Source of the DNA: Cephalotus follicularis
Taxonomy: Eukaryota; Streptophyta; Magnoliopsida; Oxalidales; Cephalotaceae
Reading direction: 5' to 3'
Length of the DNA stretch: 64,000 bases
Assembly: GCA_001972305.1 (NCBI GenBank)
Contig: BDDD01001764.1
Span: 195,626-259,625, forward strand
Shown: piece after piece, positions 11,522 to 22,662 of the stretch
Position numbering within the stretch: position 1 is the stretch's first letter
How the letters are laid out: each line of letters starts with the position of its first letter
Position numbers and translations under genes: made by a program
The notes under the pieces: model-generated
Database searches by the model: none
What the model saw: the letters and a program-made list of their open reading frames with translations, nothing else
What the model was told of the DNA's origin: nothing

Positions 11522-11810
11522 TGAATAAACTACAAGGGGGGGGGGTGAATTGTAGTTACTAAAAATTCTAAGCTTATTTGCAATGAATAAAAACAATAAG
11601 CAAACACAATATGAACACAATGTAAAGAGATAGAGTTTAGAGATGTGCAAACACTAGTTTTTAGAGTGGTTCGGCCAAACTCTTGCCTACGTCCACTTTT
11701 CCCAAGGATCTCCTTTATGTTTAGCTTTTGTCTTTCTTGCACAAAAAGAAACTTTGTTAAATACAAATATGTTATCATCAAAACATAGGATTGAGACATA
11801 AATGTCAACA
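11522..11810 (-). repeat. 3' LTR of N1
   Basis: The LTR is 289 bp; its minus-strand start TGTTGACATTTATGTCTC is repeated at 13027. It contains a G run at 11536-11545 on the plus strand. Confidence 0.85.
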
Positions 11811-11826
11811 ATCTCCCCCTTTTTGA
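11811..11826 (-). promoter_or_regulatory. Polypurine tract of N1
   Basis: On the minus strand CAAAAAGGGGGAGAT directly precedes the LTR start, the normal plus-strand priming position. Similar g-rich tracts recur at about 11935, 11952 and 12050 in the internal region. Confidence 0.75.
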
Positions 11827-12307
11827 TGATGACAAAATTTGTTACAATTAAAGCATAAATTTGTTAAGTTTATAATCATTAACAAAGAAAAACATGTGAA
11901 GTAGGAAATGATACCAATTGAAAGCATAATAACTCCCCCTGAGTTTAATGTCTCCCCCTTAGTCATAGAAGGCTTTTTCTTTGAAACTTAGAACAAAATG
12001 CACATATTAACCATTCTTTTTTAAACTATAAACAAGAACAAGTGCACTCTCCCCCTTTTTGTTATCATCTTAAAAGGGAATTTGGAACTTATTCAATATT
12101 TCAACCTACAATACAAGCATTTTAAACCATAGACATTACATGAAGCTGTAATTGAGTACACCAAAGCATTAAAAATATAACCTTCATTTCATCAAAACAT
12201 AGTCATTATACAAACATTTGAGCTGTCAAAATACAAGCATTAAAGACTAAAAATGCAGAAATGCAAGAGACAGAAAATGCAGAACACAAAAGGCATGATG
12301 CACATGC

Positions 12308-12935
12308 TCAATCCTCCATAGCATCCGTGGCTGCATCCGTGGCTGTATCATCCGGTGGATCATCATCGCGGCTGGATGATGAGGATATCAGTCCATCAAA
12401 CACAACAAGACCTGCGTCAGCGGTCCTCCTAAAAAATCTCCTTTGACGCCTCCTCATGCTCTCAATGTCTTTATGCATACTCTTGATAACATCAAACATC
12501 TCATCCATCCTATGACTTGGAGGATGCTCTTCTGGAATCTGTTGAGGTGGTGGTTCGATATGTAATGGTGCATTCTCTGCTTCCTCACCCGCCTCAGCTT
12601 CTCCCTCTTCTTGCTCAATTCGGTTCGAATCCTCATCCCTTGTAATCCAAGCACCTGTCCTCTTGTGCTTTTTGAACCCCATCCTTGCGAGAGTTCCTTT
12701 TCCCAGCTTATCCGAGCTTTGGAGGTTATTGTGCACCTCACCCGAGAAGTCCACACCAAAGCATTCAAGAATCCTAGTAATGATGTTGCTATAGCCTAGC
12801 CTCGCATTCTCTCGGTCGTGTATAGAGTGCATATACATCACAATGAGATAGAGAACATTGATGGGTCGGCGAGTGACAAAGTGGTATAAAGTGAAGGCTT
12901 CCATGTGGGTTACCTCATCGAACCCACCGGCCTTT
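12308..12935 (-). CDS. Partial plant-transposon-protein-like ORF of N1
   Basis: An open minus-strand frame enters from the truncated LTR at about 12935 (FDEVTHMEAF...) and ends at 12308; 198 codons follow the first Met at 12904. The N-terminal third (HFVTRRPINVLYLIVMYM, YSNIITRILECFGVDF) resembles the family annotated as putative plant transposon protein, often found in non-autonomous LTR elements. A charged linker rich in Glu and Pro follows, then a basic RRRQRRFFRRT patch and an acidic Ser/Asp tail. No RT, integrase or protease is present. The role is unknown. Loss of the 5' end means no native start is left. The family call is from memory of the motif and is moderately sure. Confidence 0.6.
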
Positions 12936-13027
12936 GTTTAGCTTTTGTCTTTCTTGCACAAAAAGAAACTTTGTTAAATACAAATATGTTATCATCAAAA
13001 CATAGGATTGAGACATAAATGTCAACA
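12936..13027 (-). repeat. Truncated 5' LTR of N1
   Basis: About 92 bp are identical or nearly so to 11718-11810. The homology stops at tttagctttt, where coding sequence begins abruptly. A deletion therefore joined the LTR start to the ORF. Confidence 0.85.
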
Positions 13028-13048
13028 CAAATGTTCTGTCGCCAAAAA

Positions 13049-13212
13049 CAGCCGACTGTCTGAGTGAACAGTCGACTGGAATGGTTGGGTAGTCGACTGG
13101 ATTGAAGAACACAGTCGACTACATGCATTTTTGGGTTGCGTAGTCGACTGTCACATGATCCAGTCGACTTCCCAGCGTCTCCAGTCGACTGGATCCCTGT
13201 TCAAGGCGACTG
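13049..13212. repeat. CAGTCGACTG array in the A 5' LTR
   Basis: Eight copies of the 10-bp palindrome or one-to-two-base variants start at 13049, 13069, 13090, 13112, 13141, 13161, 13182 and 13203. Intervals are 20, 21, 22, 29, 20, 21 and 21 bp. The spacers differ from each other. Confidence 0.9.
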
Positions 13213-14616
13213 GTATGCCCTGCAATGTGCTGTTTTCACCCGTTTTGATTCGTTTGACCCCCGAATCGATCCGAATCTTTTCCAAACATTTTTGTGAGTC
13301 TGTTTAATGCTTCCAATGTGTTTTAAAATCTTATACATATTATTTTTAATGTCTTTATAGATTTTTGAATTTCATGTGGATTCCGTTTAAAATTGTCTAT
13401 TAGTAAGTACTTTGCAAGCGCATAAGGTACGGATTTTATGTTCCTTGGCTATCTGACCTTCAAACTGGAACTGTTTTGATAAACATCTTCGTTTATGAAA
13501 TCAACGATGTTTTATGATCTTGATATGTTTCAAATTTAAGTTGGTTTGACATTTTATTGATTCCAACTTTATCTATACAATATGTTATGGTACGAAATGT
13601 TAAGATACGATATGTTATGATATGTTATGTTATACTACTGTTGTGAATAGTTTTTTTTTGAATATGTTGTGTGAAAAATATTTTATGTGTTTTAATTTGA
13701 TTTTGATAAATCAATTATTTTAATTTAAATACTGAGTATTGTACCCACCTATGGGGCGTATCCATAGGCACGTCGTGGGACTGGCACGGGGACGTGACAC
13801 TTCCGTAGTAGTGTGATTTGACTACGGCGTCTCTGAGTGTATGAACGAATCCCATGAGGTGGATTTGTGGATCCGCTATGTGATAGAGGCGTATGAATCG
13901 ATTCTAGTTTATGTGATCTGAGGTGAATTCAGATATATGGTCCGATGTGTGATCGGATATATGTATGTGAGAATTGACTTGTGTAGTGCTGTACACCTCA
14001 ATTCTAGTGGGCATGTGGAATTAGCGCCTCCCTTGCAAAAAGATATGATATGTGATATGAATATGGCTCAGTATGTTTTACGAACTGCAATTTATAGCGT
14101 TTTGAATTGTTTCGTAATTGTTTCAAAAAATGTGCAATTGCCATTTGATTATGATTAAACTTTTTTATTTGTTAAAGATTTTTGTTATGTTATTATTGAA
14201 ATATTAACGTTTTAAAATTACCATTTACTGTTTTATTTCCCTTATCCGTACTGAGGTTTGCTCAGCCGCGTTTTGTTTTTCCATGCGGCAGGTTTTCAGG
14301 AGCAGCGGGGGAAAGTGTGATTGAGTGATGACTACCCTTTATGTTGGATCCTTAGGAGAGTGATCCCTATGTTATGTTTAGTGGTCTGAAACATTTGATA
14401 TTATGTTTTATGTTTTTAAATTGGAACTTTATTATGTTTTGAATTTTCCGTAACTACTTAATATGTTAAATGTCTAGTTTTAATGTTTTGATAAGACTGC
14501 CACGTTTTCTGGCTGTTATTGGTTAATAAAGCAAATTTTATGAGTTTTTTTTAAGTTATGATATGTATGATATGACCTTGTGACGACTCCCGCCGTCCGG
14601 GGGTGTTACAGAATTA

Positions 14617-14628
14617 TGGTATTAGAGA
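14617..14628 (+). promoter_or_regulatory. Primer-binding site of A (tRNA-Met type)
   Basis: tggtattagaga, six bases after the LTR end, matches the plant initiator-Met site TGGTATCAGAGC at 9 of 12 positions. Confidence 0.75.
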
Positions 14629-14789
14629 TATAGGTTTTGTTTCCTTAGAAGACCTAACTAGGTTTGACCTGTGAGATTGGGTAGACACCGGGTTAGGCTG
14701 TTTCGATTATGATTTTCTGATATGTTTTTTGTTTTCTGCTTTATGTTTTGTTCCTTGTGATGTTTTATGTTTAAAGCGCCTTTTTGTAG

Positions 14790-16415
14790 ATGGCACGTAC
14801 AAGGAACGCTGCTCGGAGGACTGCACCTGTTGAGGCTCAGGAAGTCAGAAATGAGCCTACCATGGAGGAGCTCGTATGACAGGCAGTCGCTCAGGAGATA
14901 CGACGCGCGTTGAATGAACAGAATCAGAATCAGGACCGTAGGGAGCCAGTTGCTGCTAATGATTCTCCTGCTGATGTCCAGTTGGGAAGAGATGCTGGGA
15001 ATGGGACTGTTACACCCACTTATGTTTGGCTTGAGCGGTTCCAGAAGCATAGACCATTGTCTTTCAGCTCAGCCGTAACTCCGGTGGAAGCTGAGCACTG
15101 GATTGCTAATATGGACAAGATCTTTGATGTCCTAGGTTGCAGTGATGAACTGAAGATTAAGCTAGCTGTATACAAGCTCGAGGGTGATGCTCAGAAATGG
15201 TGGAAAGTTGTCGTTTTGGCTAAGGGTGGCAACTATGCGGAGACTTTGACCTGGTCTGAATTTTGTGAGGTCTTTTATCAGCAGTACTTTCCCACCGCTA
15301 ATAAGGAGGCTTACGCCAGAGACTTTGTCAATACCCGACAGAAGGATGGAGAGTCAGTGACAGAGTTCTTGAGCCGATTCACTAGACTTGCTGGTTTTGC
15401 TGGGTCCGCTGCAGGAACAGCATTGGAGCAAGCAGAAAAGTTCAAGTGGAAGTTGCACTACCAGTTCCGGGGTAAATTGATCAACACCAGGTTTGCTGAT
15501 GTATCTGAAGTGGCTAATGCGGCAAAGAATATTGAGCTGGAAAGGTTAGATTTCCAGGCTGCTCGACAGGAGTTTGACAGAAAGAGGAACATAGGTGATT
15601 CTCAGGGGCAAGGTTCTGGATAGAATAAGAACATATATGGTAAGCGTGGGAAGAGAAATGATTACCGGGGACAGCAACATCTCGGTAATGACCAGAGGCA
15701 GACTCAGGGAGCTGCGGATGTTAAGATTGCAAAGTGTGATGTGTGTGGTAGACAGCATCCAGTGGGAGTATGCTACAAGGCTATCGGGGCCTGTTTTGTG
15801 TGTGGACAAAAAGGGCACTTCGTGAAGGATTTTCCTGACCCTCGTGCAAAGGAAAGGAAGGGGATCAATGCAGATCATGGACAGCGCAACGTGGGAGGTC
15901 GTGTCTTTGCTATCACGACTCAGCAGGCAGCTAACGCACCAGGTACTATTTCGTGCTTTGTTTATGTTGGTAATCGTAAGGCTTATGTTTTGTATGATAC
16001 TGGATCGACCCACTCGGTTGTAGCGAGGTCTTTTGTTCGGCATCTTGGGATGTCTTCCCAATTGCTTGATCCAGATTTGGTTCTTTCGACCCATACGGGT
16101 TCTTCTGTTGTGATATCTGAGTGCTTTTATGCTTGTCCTATTGTTTTCGATGATCGGGTTCGTGATGCGGATCTTTTGCCTATCGATATGTTCGACTTCG
16201 ATATGATTTTGGGAATGAACTGGTTGGATCGACATCGGGCTACGATCGACTGCTATGCTCGGAGGGTTTTGTTTGGGGATGTGAATAGTCCTGAGTTTGT
16301 TTTTCAGGGTTCACAGCCTAGGAAAGAAGTAAAAGTGATTTCTGCTTTGAAAGCTCGGAAGTTGGTAGCTAAGGGCGCTGAAGGTTTCTTAGCTGTTGTG
16401 AAGGATGTCTCAAAG
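14790..16415 (+). pseudogene. Element A gag and protease
   Basis: The frame starts at the ATG at 14790 (MARTRNAARRTAPVEAQEVR). The gag capsid part is at 14910-15623: ERFQKHRPLSFS, WIANMDKIFDVL, KWWKVV, FYQQYFP, EFLSRFTRLA. A zinc knuckle lies at about 15792-15833, CFVCGQKGHFVKDFP, with the final Cys replaced by Phe. The aspartic protease follows, with YDTGSTHSVV (catalytic DTG at 15996-16004) and ILGMNWL. In-frame stops are TGA at 14877 and TAG at 15621. A one-base loss near 16415 breaks the link to RT. It would encode the capsid and the polyprotein-processing enzyme but is not functional. Confidence 0.88.
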
Positions 16416-17814
16416 GTGAGCCTCGTCTTGAAGACTATCCTGTGGTGCAAGAAATTTATGATGTGTTTCCGTAGGAGTTACCAGGTTTACCACCGCAACG
16501 GGAAGTGGAGTTTACCATCGAACTCATTCCCGGAGCGGCACCGATATCTAAGGCACCTTACAGAATGGCACCGTTGGAACTGCAAGAATTGAAGGAACAG
16601 TTGCAAGAGCTGTTAGATCAGGGTTTCATTCGGCCTAGTGTATCACTGTGGGGTGCTCCGGTTCTTTTTGTGAAGAAAAAGATGGGTCTATGAGGTTATA
16701 CATAGACTACAGAGAGTTGAACCGAATCACTGTTCGGAATAAATACCCGCTACCTAGGATTGATGACTTGTTTGATCAAGTCCAAGGTGCTCGGTATTTC
16801 TCAAAGATCGATTTGAGATCGGGATATCATCTGCTTTGGATAAAGGACGAAGATGTGCCTAAAACTGCTTTCCGTATTCGGTATGGGCATTATGAGATTT
16901 TGGTGATGCCTTTAGGACTCACTAATGCACCGACAGTTTTCATGGATTTGATGAATAGGGTTTTTCATGAGTACATGGATCAGTGTGTTATTGTGTTCAT
17001 AGATGACATTCTTGTGTATTCCAAGTTGAAGGAAGAGCATGAAGAACAGCTTCGCATTGTGTTGGGGATTCTGAGGAAAAATCAGTTATACGCGAAGTTT
17101 TTGAAGTGTGAGTTTTGGTTGGAACAGGTGGCGTTTTTGGGTCATGTGGTCACAGCTGAAGGTATATGTGTGGATCCTGCTAAAGTTGAGGCTATTACGA
17201 AATGGCCGAGACCTACCACAGTGACGGAGGTTAGGAGTTTCTTGGGTTTGGCTGGATATTATAGGCGGTTTGTGGAAGGCTTTTCTTCTATAGCCTTACC
17301 AGTTACTCAGCTTATGAGAAAGGGAGCGAAGTTTGTATGGAATGAGGAGCGAGAAGCAAGCTTTGAGAAATTGAAGAATGGTCTTGTGTCAGCACCAATT
17401 CTTTGTTTACCATCTGGGTCGGGTGGGTACCAGATATACAGCGATGCTTCTAAGAAGGGTTTGGGATGTGTTCTGATGCAACACGGTCATGTGATAGCTT
17501 ATGCTTTGAGACAGTTGAAGCCTTATGAAGTGAACTATCCCACACATGATCTTGAGTTGGCAGCTGTAGTGTTTGCATTGAAGATTTGGAGACACTACTT
17601 GTACGGAGAAACTTGTGACATCTTTACCGATCATAAGAGTCTCAAGTATATCTTTACACAGAAGGAGTTGAACATGCATCAGAGAAGGTGGTTAGAACTT
17701 CTGAAAGACTATGATCTGAACATTCAGTACCATCCTGGTAAAGCAAATGTGGTAGCTGATGCTCTAAGTTGGAAGAGTTCTGGGAGTGTTGCGGCTTTGC
17801 TTACTCAGCCGTAG
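16416..17814 (+). pseudogene. Element A reverse transcriptase and RNase H
   Basis: RT begins near 16430 (RLEDYPVVQEIYDVFP, then a stop) and continues with [14 protein letters not shown] and FIRPSV. A one-base frameshift near 16675 lies in the VKKKDGS motif. The main frame is 16648-17814: [30 protein letters not shown] (catalytic Asp pair near 17003), [12 protein letters not shown]. RNase H follows ([41 protein letters not shown]). It ends ADALSWKS...TQP with a stop at 17812 where the homologous B frame has Gln. This is the element's DNA-synthesis module. Confidence 0.9.
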
Positions 17815-18715
17815 TTGATAGCTGATATGGAGCAGATGGATTTGCATCTGTATGTTCGGGGTTTTGAAGGTTGTATTGCTGCGATGAATGTTGAATCTAC
17901 TCTTATATATCGGATTAAGACAGCTCAGAGTGACGATGGTGAGCTTTGGGCCTTAGTCCAGAATGTTGAAAAGGATAAGCAATCAGATTTCCGTATGGAT
18001 GAGCATGGTGTGATATGGCTGGGTAATCGGTTGTGTGTTCCGTAAGATTCTTCTATCAGAGATGCTGTTTTGTCAGAGGCACACAGTTCTCCATTTTCTA
18101 TACATCCGGGTTCTACGAAAATTTATAGGGACTCGAAGAAGAATTTCTGGTGGAATGGAATGAAAAAGGATGTGGCGGAGTACGTTGGGAAGTGTTTCAT
18201 CTGTCAGCAGGTAAAGATTGAACACCAGCGTGCTAGTGGTTTCTTACAACCGTTGGAACTTCCGGTATGGAAATGGGAAAGTATATCGATGGACTTTGTT
18301 ACGGGTTTTCCGAGAACTTTCAGAAGGCATGATGCTATCTGGGTAGTAGTGGATCGATTGACGAAATCGGCTCACTTCTTGGCTATCCTAGAAGACTTTT
18401 CTGTTGATCGTTTGGCTGAGGTGTTTTAGCAGGAGATTGTGAGACTGCATGGGACTCCGGTATCCATTGTTTCGGATAGGGATCCTCGTTTCACATCGCG
18501 GTTTTGGAAAGGGTTTCAGAAAGCTTGGGGTACTAGGCTTGGCTACAGTACAACTTTTCATCCACAGATAGATGGGCAGACTGAGAGGACCATCCAGACC
18601 TTAGAGGATATGTTGAGGTCTTGTGCTTTGTAGTGGACTGGGAGCTGGGATGAGTATTTGAGCTTGGTAGAGTTTGCCTACAATAACAGTTGGCATGCTA
18701 GTATCGGTATGGCTC
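17815..18715 (+). pseudogene. Element A integrase, C-terminally truncated
   Basis: It is in one frame with RT, with stops at 17812, 18043, 18427 and 18631. Visible are the HHCC region (SEAHSSPFSIHPGSTKIY, CFICQQVK) and the DDE core ([33 protein letters not shown]). The frame stops at IGMAL, where LTR sequence begins at 18716. The GPY/F part and chromodomain, which direct chromovirus integration, are gone. Confidence 0.88.
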
Positions 18716-20862
18716 TCAGAAGGTAATCTCAATCGTTTAATTGTTTCCTTGGATTAAATTCTCAAAATTTGCTAAGTATGTCAAAAAAATACCATGGTTT
18801 TGTATTCTTCTTTCTTTGTTTCTGTTCACAGCTGAATTGTGTATTGTACTTGTGTTCTTCCTACTGTTTTTTGGGTTCTCTAACATCATTAAAGGTCAGT
18901 AAATTGATTCCCTTCAATTATAGTTTTGTTTGAATGGCTTACTTTGAGTTTTTATGTTCTTGGAGTCTTGAGTCTTTGATTCTTGTCTAAACATGTTGCT
19001 ATTGTGTTAGTGATGTTATCTGCACGTTTTATGCACCTATATATGTCACAAACTAAGTTTATAACATCTGTATTTAACAAAACACAAAAATTGGACATGT
19101 TCATGCAATGTCCTCTTGCTTCCTTTTTCAAGTTAAATCTATACCAAGGTCGTTTCTTTGTCAAATTTGTGTTTCTAAATCACCTACAAGTCACATATAA
19201 TCATATGTTTATGTCCATATGTCTCTAGTTTATTGTAGAAATCATTTGAACCAATTTCAGTAGCAAATCGTCGGATTTCCAAATGTTCTGTCGCCCAAAA
19301 CAGCCGACTGTCTGAGTGGACAGTCGACTGGAATGGTTGGGTAGTCGACTGGATTGAAGAACACAGTCGACTACCTGCATTTTTGGGTTGCGTAGTCGAC
19401 TGTCACATGATCCAGTCGACTGCCCAGGGTCTCCAGTCGACTAGATCCCTGTTCCAGGCGACTGGTATGCCCTGGAATGTGCTGTTTTCACCCGTTTTGA
19501 TTCGTTTGACCCCCAAATCGATCCGAATCTTTTCCAAACATTTTTGTGAGTCTGTTTAATGCTTCTAATGTGTTTTAAACTCTTATACATATGATTTTGA
19601 ATGTCTTTATAGATTGTTGAATTTAAAGTGGATTCCGTTTAAAATTGTCTATTCGTAAGTACTTTGCAAGCGCATAAGGTACGAATTTTCTGTTTCTTGG
19701 CTATCTGACCTTCAAACTGAAACTGTTTTGATAAACATCTTCGTTTATGAAATCAAAGATGTTTTATGATCTTGATATGTTTCAAATTTAAGTTGGTTTG
19801 ACATTTTATTGATTCCAACTTTATCTATACGATATGTTATGGTACGAAATGTTAAGATACGATATGTTATGATATGTTATGTTATACTACTGTTGTGAAT
19901 AGTTTTTTTTGAATACGTTGTGTGAAAACATATTTTATGTGTTTTAATTTGATTTTGATAAATCAATTATTTTAATTTAAATACTGAGTATTGTACCCAC
20001 CTATGGGGCGTATCCATAGGCACGTCGTGGGCCTGGCACGGGGACGTGACACTTCTGTAGTAGTGTGATTTGACTACGGCATCTCTGAGTGTATGAACGA
20101 ATCCCATGAGGTGGATTTGTGGATCTGCTATGTGATAGAGGCGTATGAATCGATTCTAGTTTATGTGATATGAGGTGAATTCATATATATGGTCCGATGT
20201 GTGATCTGATATATGTATGTGAGAATTGACTTGTGTAGTGCCGTACACCTCAATTCTAGTGGGCATGTGGAATTAGCGCCTCCCTTGCCAAAATTTATGA
20301 TATGTGATATGAATACGACTCAGTATGTTCTACGAACTACAATTTATAGCGTTTTGAATTGTTTCGTAATTGTTTCAAAAAATGTGCAATTGTCATTTGA
20401 TTATGATTAAACTGTTTTATTTGTTAAAGATTTCTGTTACGTTATTATTGAAATATTACCGTTTTTAAATTACCATTTACAGTTTTATTTCCCTTATCCG
20501 TACTGAGGTTTGCTCAGCCGCGTTTTGTTTTTCCATGCGGCAGGTTTTCAGGAGCAGCGGGGGAAAGTGTGATTGAGTGATGACTACCCTTTATGTTGGA
20601 TCCTTAGGAGAGTGATCCCTATGTTATGTTTAGTGGTCTGAAACATTTGATATTATGTTTTATATTTTTAAATTGGAACTTTATTATGTTTTGAATTTTC
20701 CGTAACTACTTAATAAGTTAAATGTCTAGTCTTAATGTTTTGATAAGACTGCCACGTTTTCTGGCTGTTATTGGTTAATAAAGCAAATTTTATGAGTTTT
20801 TTTTAAGTTATGATATGTATGATATGACCTTGTGAAGACTCCCGACGTTCGGGGGTGTTACA
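18716..20862 (+). repeat. Truncated 3' LTR of element A
   Basis: This 2147-bp copy of the LTR lacks the first 652 bp and starts at tcagaaggtaatct (equivalent to 10953). It lacks N1 and so shows the pre-insertion site. It ends GGGGTGTTACA, followed by TSD ctgaa. Confidence 0.9.
19301..19464. repeat. CAGTCGACTG array in the A 3' LTR
   Basis: Starts at 19301, 19321, 19342, 19364, 19393, 19413, 19434 and 19455. The intervals (20, 21, 22, 29, 20, 21, 21) are identical to the 5' copy. The core is kept through most small substitutions. Confidence 0.9.
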
Positions 20863-22489
20863 CTGAACCTACATGTTGTTAGTTATGCATTGTGTTTATC
20901 AAAAATCGGATTATTCATGAAATTGAAATTGCTTTCTGCAATTGTTATTCTGTGTCTGGCTCAAACCGTCGACGTTTTCGTTCTGAGCGTCACCGCTTTG
21001 TGTTGTTTTATGCCTTAGTCTGTCAACTCTTGGCTCGACGCTTTGTCCTTTTGTGCTATTAAACTGTCGACACCTAGGAACAAACGGTCGACACTTTATG
21101 ACAGTTTGATGTTTTGATTTCTTTTATGTTATGTGATGTTTGGGCTCGTATGTTTAGGTCTTTATATAGTTCCTGGTGAAGTTTAGGACACTCTAGGATA
21201 CTTTTGTCTAGTATTTGTGTTTGTTTAGATTGTTTGATCGACTAAGGTACGGATTCTTCGTTCTTTGGTACTCCTTCGATTAAACTTTCATTAATTGATG
21301 ATTTTGTACGTTTTGTCGAACGGATTTATGTTCCTGGTTTCATTAGCAATAAAACTCGTGTTTTTAATACGGATGTTCTCATTTTGATAATAATCTTACA
21401 AAAATGGATTTCAACATTGTTACTTCGGATATTGATTATTAATAAGCATATTTTATGTTATCGAAATTCTGATAATTGTTTTAGACATGGCTTCCCCTTT
21501 CGGAAGTATGTTAACTTCAGATACTGTTAAGATTTTGTTTTCAGATAAGATCAGAAATTGTTTAGAAATTGTTAAAATTGTTTTACAATAAAACAAAGTT
21601 TTAGCATAGTAACATACAGAGAAAAACCCTACCTATGAGGTGTAATAGGCATGTTCTTTGGCACGGAGGACATGACACCTACCGTGGCGGTGTGATCGGT
21701 CTACGTCGTCTCATTTAAATATGTATCCTGAGGGTAGGATATGGATCCTTTTGAGGCGTATGAGTATACTCTAGTTATGTTAGAATTCAGAAATTCAGAA
21801 ATTCAGTATTTGGGATTGTTTGTGTAGTGCCGTACACGACTTTTTCGTCAGAGCATGTGTGCCTCGCGAACCCCATGCACCTATATATGTATGTATGTCA
21901 GAAATTCTCTGTTATAGAATTATGAATCAGATAATGTTTGAATTATGATGTTATGTTTTCGCAAAGTTATGATGATTTTATAACTGCTCGCTTTTAAATA
22001 TTTTGTTTTACTTTTCAAGAATATTTACCATGTTATTTACTGAATTTTAAAGTTCATATTATTTTGTTTATCGCTTACTGTTTTCAATTCCTTATCCGTA
22101 CTGAGGTTTGCTCAGCCGCGTTTTTGTTTCCATGCGGTAGGTTTTCAGCAGGACGGGGGAAACGTGTGATGAGAGTTACTCACTTGTCAGAGTATCAGCT
22201 AGGAGTTGGTCCTTGTGTTTTCCAGTATGATCAGACTAGTTTTCGTCAAAAACGGTTTAAGATTTTGATTTTGTTTCAGTTATGATTTTCAGTATTTGGA
22301 TTTCGGATTATGATTCGTTTTTAATTTTATAATTGGATAAAATTTTTAGACTCTATTTTATATCAGTTTCTTATAAGATATGTTTTCAGACCATCACATC
22401 CGTTTCGTATCAGTCTTATGTTTAGATTTCCGTTATGTTTCAGTTTGGTATTATCACCTGTAAGGGCTCCCACCATCGGGGGTGTTACA
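20863..22489 (+). repeat. Element B 5' LTR, second segment
   Basis: This continues the B LTR after A. It holds further GTCGAC-type sites at 20968-21097. From about 21240 (actaaggtacggattctt) it aligns with the A LTR from about 13425, and it shares the ccgtactgaggtttgctcag block. It ends GGGGGTGTTACA. No gene. Confidence 0.85.
20968..21097. repeat. GTCGAC array in B LTR, right part
   Basis: Sites start at 20968, 20989, about 21034, 21066 and 21087. Two of the four intervals are exactly 21 bp, and a weak extra copy lies at 21022. Confidence 0.65.
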
Positions 22490-22494
22490 GATTG

Positions 22495-22506
22495 TGGTAT
22501 AAGAGA
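22495..22506 (+). promoter_or_regulatory. Primer-binding site of B (tRNA-Met type)
   Basis: tggtataagaga, five bases after the LTR end at 22489, corresponds in position and sequence to the site in A. Confidence 0.7.
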
Positions 22507-22662
22507 AATAGGTTTTGTTTCCCTAGAAGGCCTGACTAGGTTTGACCTGTGACATTGGGTAGACACTGGGTTAGGACTTCTTCGTTACGATCTTTTGATA
22601 TGTCTTTCGTTTTGACCTTCTGACTCTTTTGCCTTTATCTTGTCTTGGATTTTGTTGCGTAG

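Larger units (their letters stand above)
11522..13027 (-). mobile_element. Non-autonomous LTR element N1, TSD caaat
   Basis: Perfect caaat duplications lie at 11517-11521 and 13028-13032, and the element has TG...CA ends. On the minus strand it starts TGTTGACATTTATGTC. The left (3') LTR is 11522-11810, 289 bp. The right (5') LTR is reduced to about 92 bp (12936-13027), so the primer site and the 5' end of the coding region are lost. A polypurine tract follows at 11811. The intact A 3' LTR at 19270-19285 shows the empty site. Confidence 0.9.
10301..14610 (+). repeat. 5' LTR of element A (2799 bp without N1)
   Basis: The LTR runs from TGTAATACCC to GGGGGTGTTACA and is interrupted by N1 and its TSD copy. 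The segment 10953-14610 without N1 (2147 bp) equals the 3' copy 18716-20862 exactly in length. Features inside are a 34-bp tandem repeat at the start, splice-like sites at 10960-11068, the GTCGAC array at 13049-13212, and a conserved block near 14240-14300 (ccgtactgaggtttgctcag) also present in B at about 22095. Confidence 0.9.
10301..20862 (+). mobile_element. Chromovirus element A, TSD ctgaa
   Basis: Perfect ctgaa duplications at 10296-10300 and 20863-20867 flank TGTAATACCC...GGTGTTACA. The order is 5' LTR (10301-14610, with N1 inside), primer site, gag, protease, RT, RNase H and a truncated integrase, then a 5'-truncated 3' LTR (18716-20862). A deletion removed the integrase C-terminus, the polypurine tract and the first 652 bp of the 3' LTR. 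Since the TSDs are intact, the deletion arose inside the element, either before or after insertion. It belongs to a Tekay-like chromovirus lineage by pol similarity. Confidence 0.9.

Noticed and set aside
13049-13212. CRISPR-like look of palindromes with unrelated spacers of about 11 bp
   Set aside because: Plant retrotransposon context, 10-bp cores, spacers too short, no cas genes. Treated as an LTR array.
15546-16235. 229-codon minus-strand frame opposite A protease
   Set aside because: Shadow of the plus-strand gag-protease, which has clear zinc-knuckle and DTG motifs.
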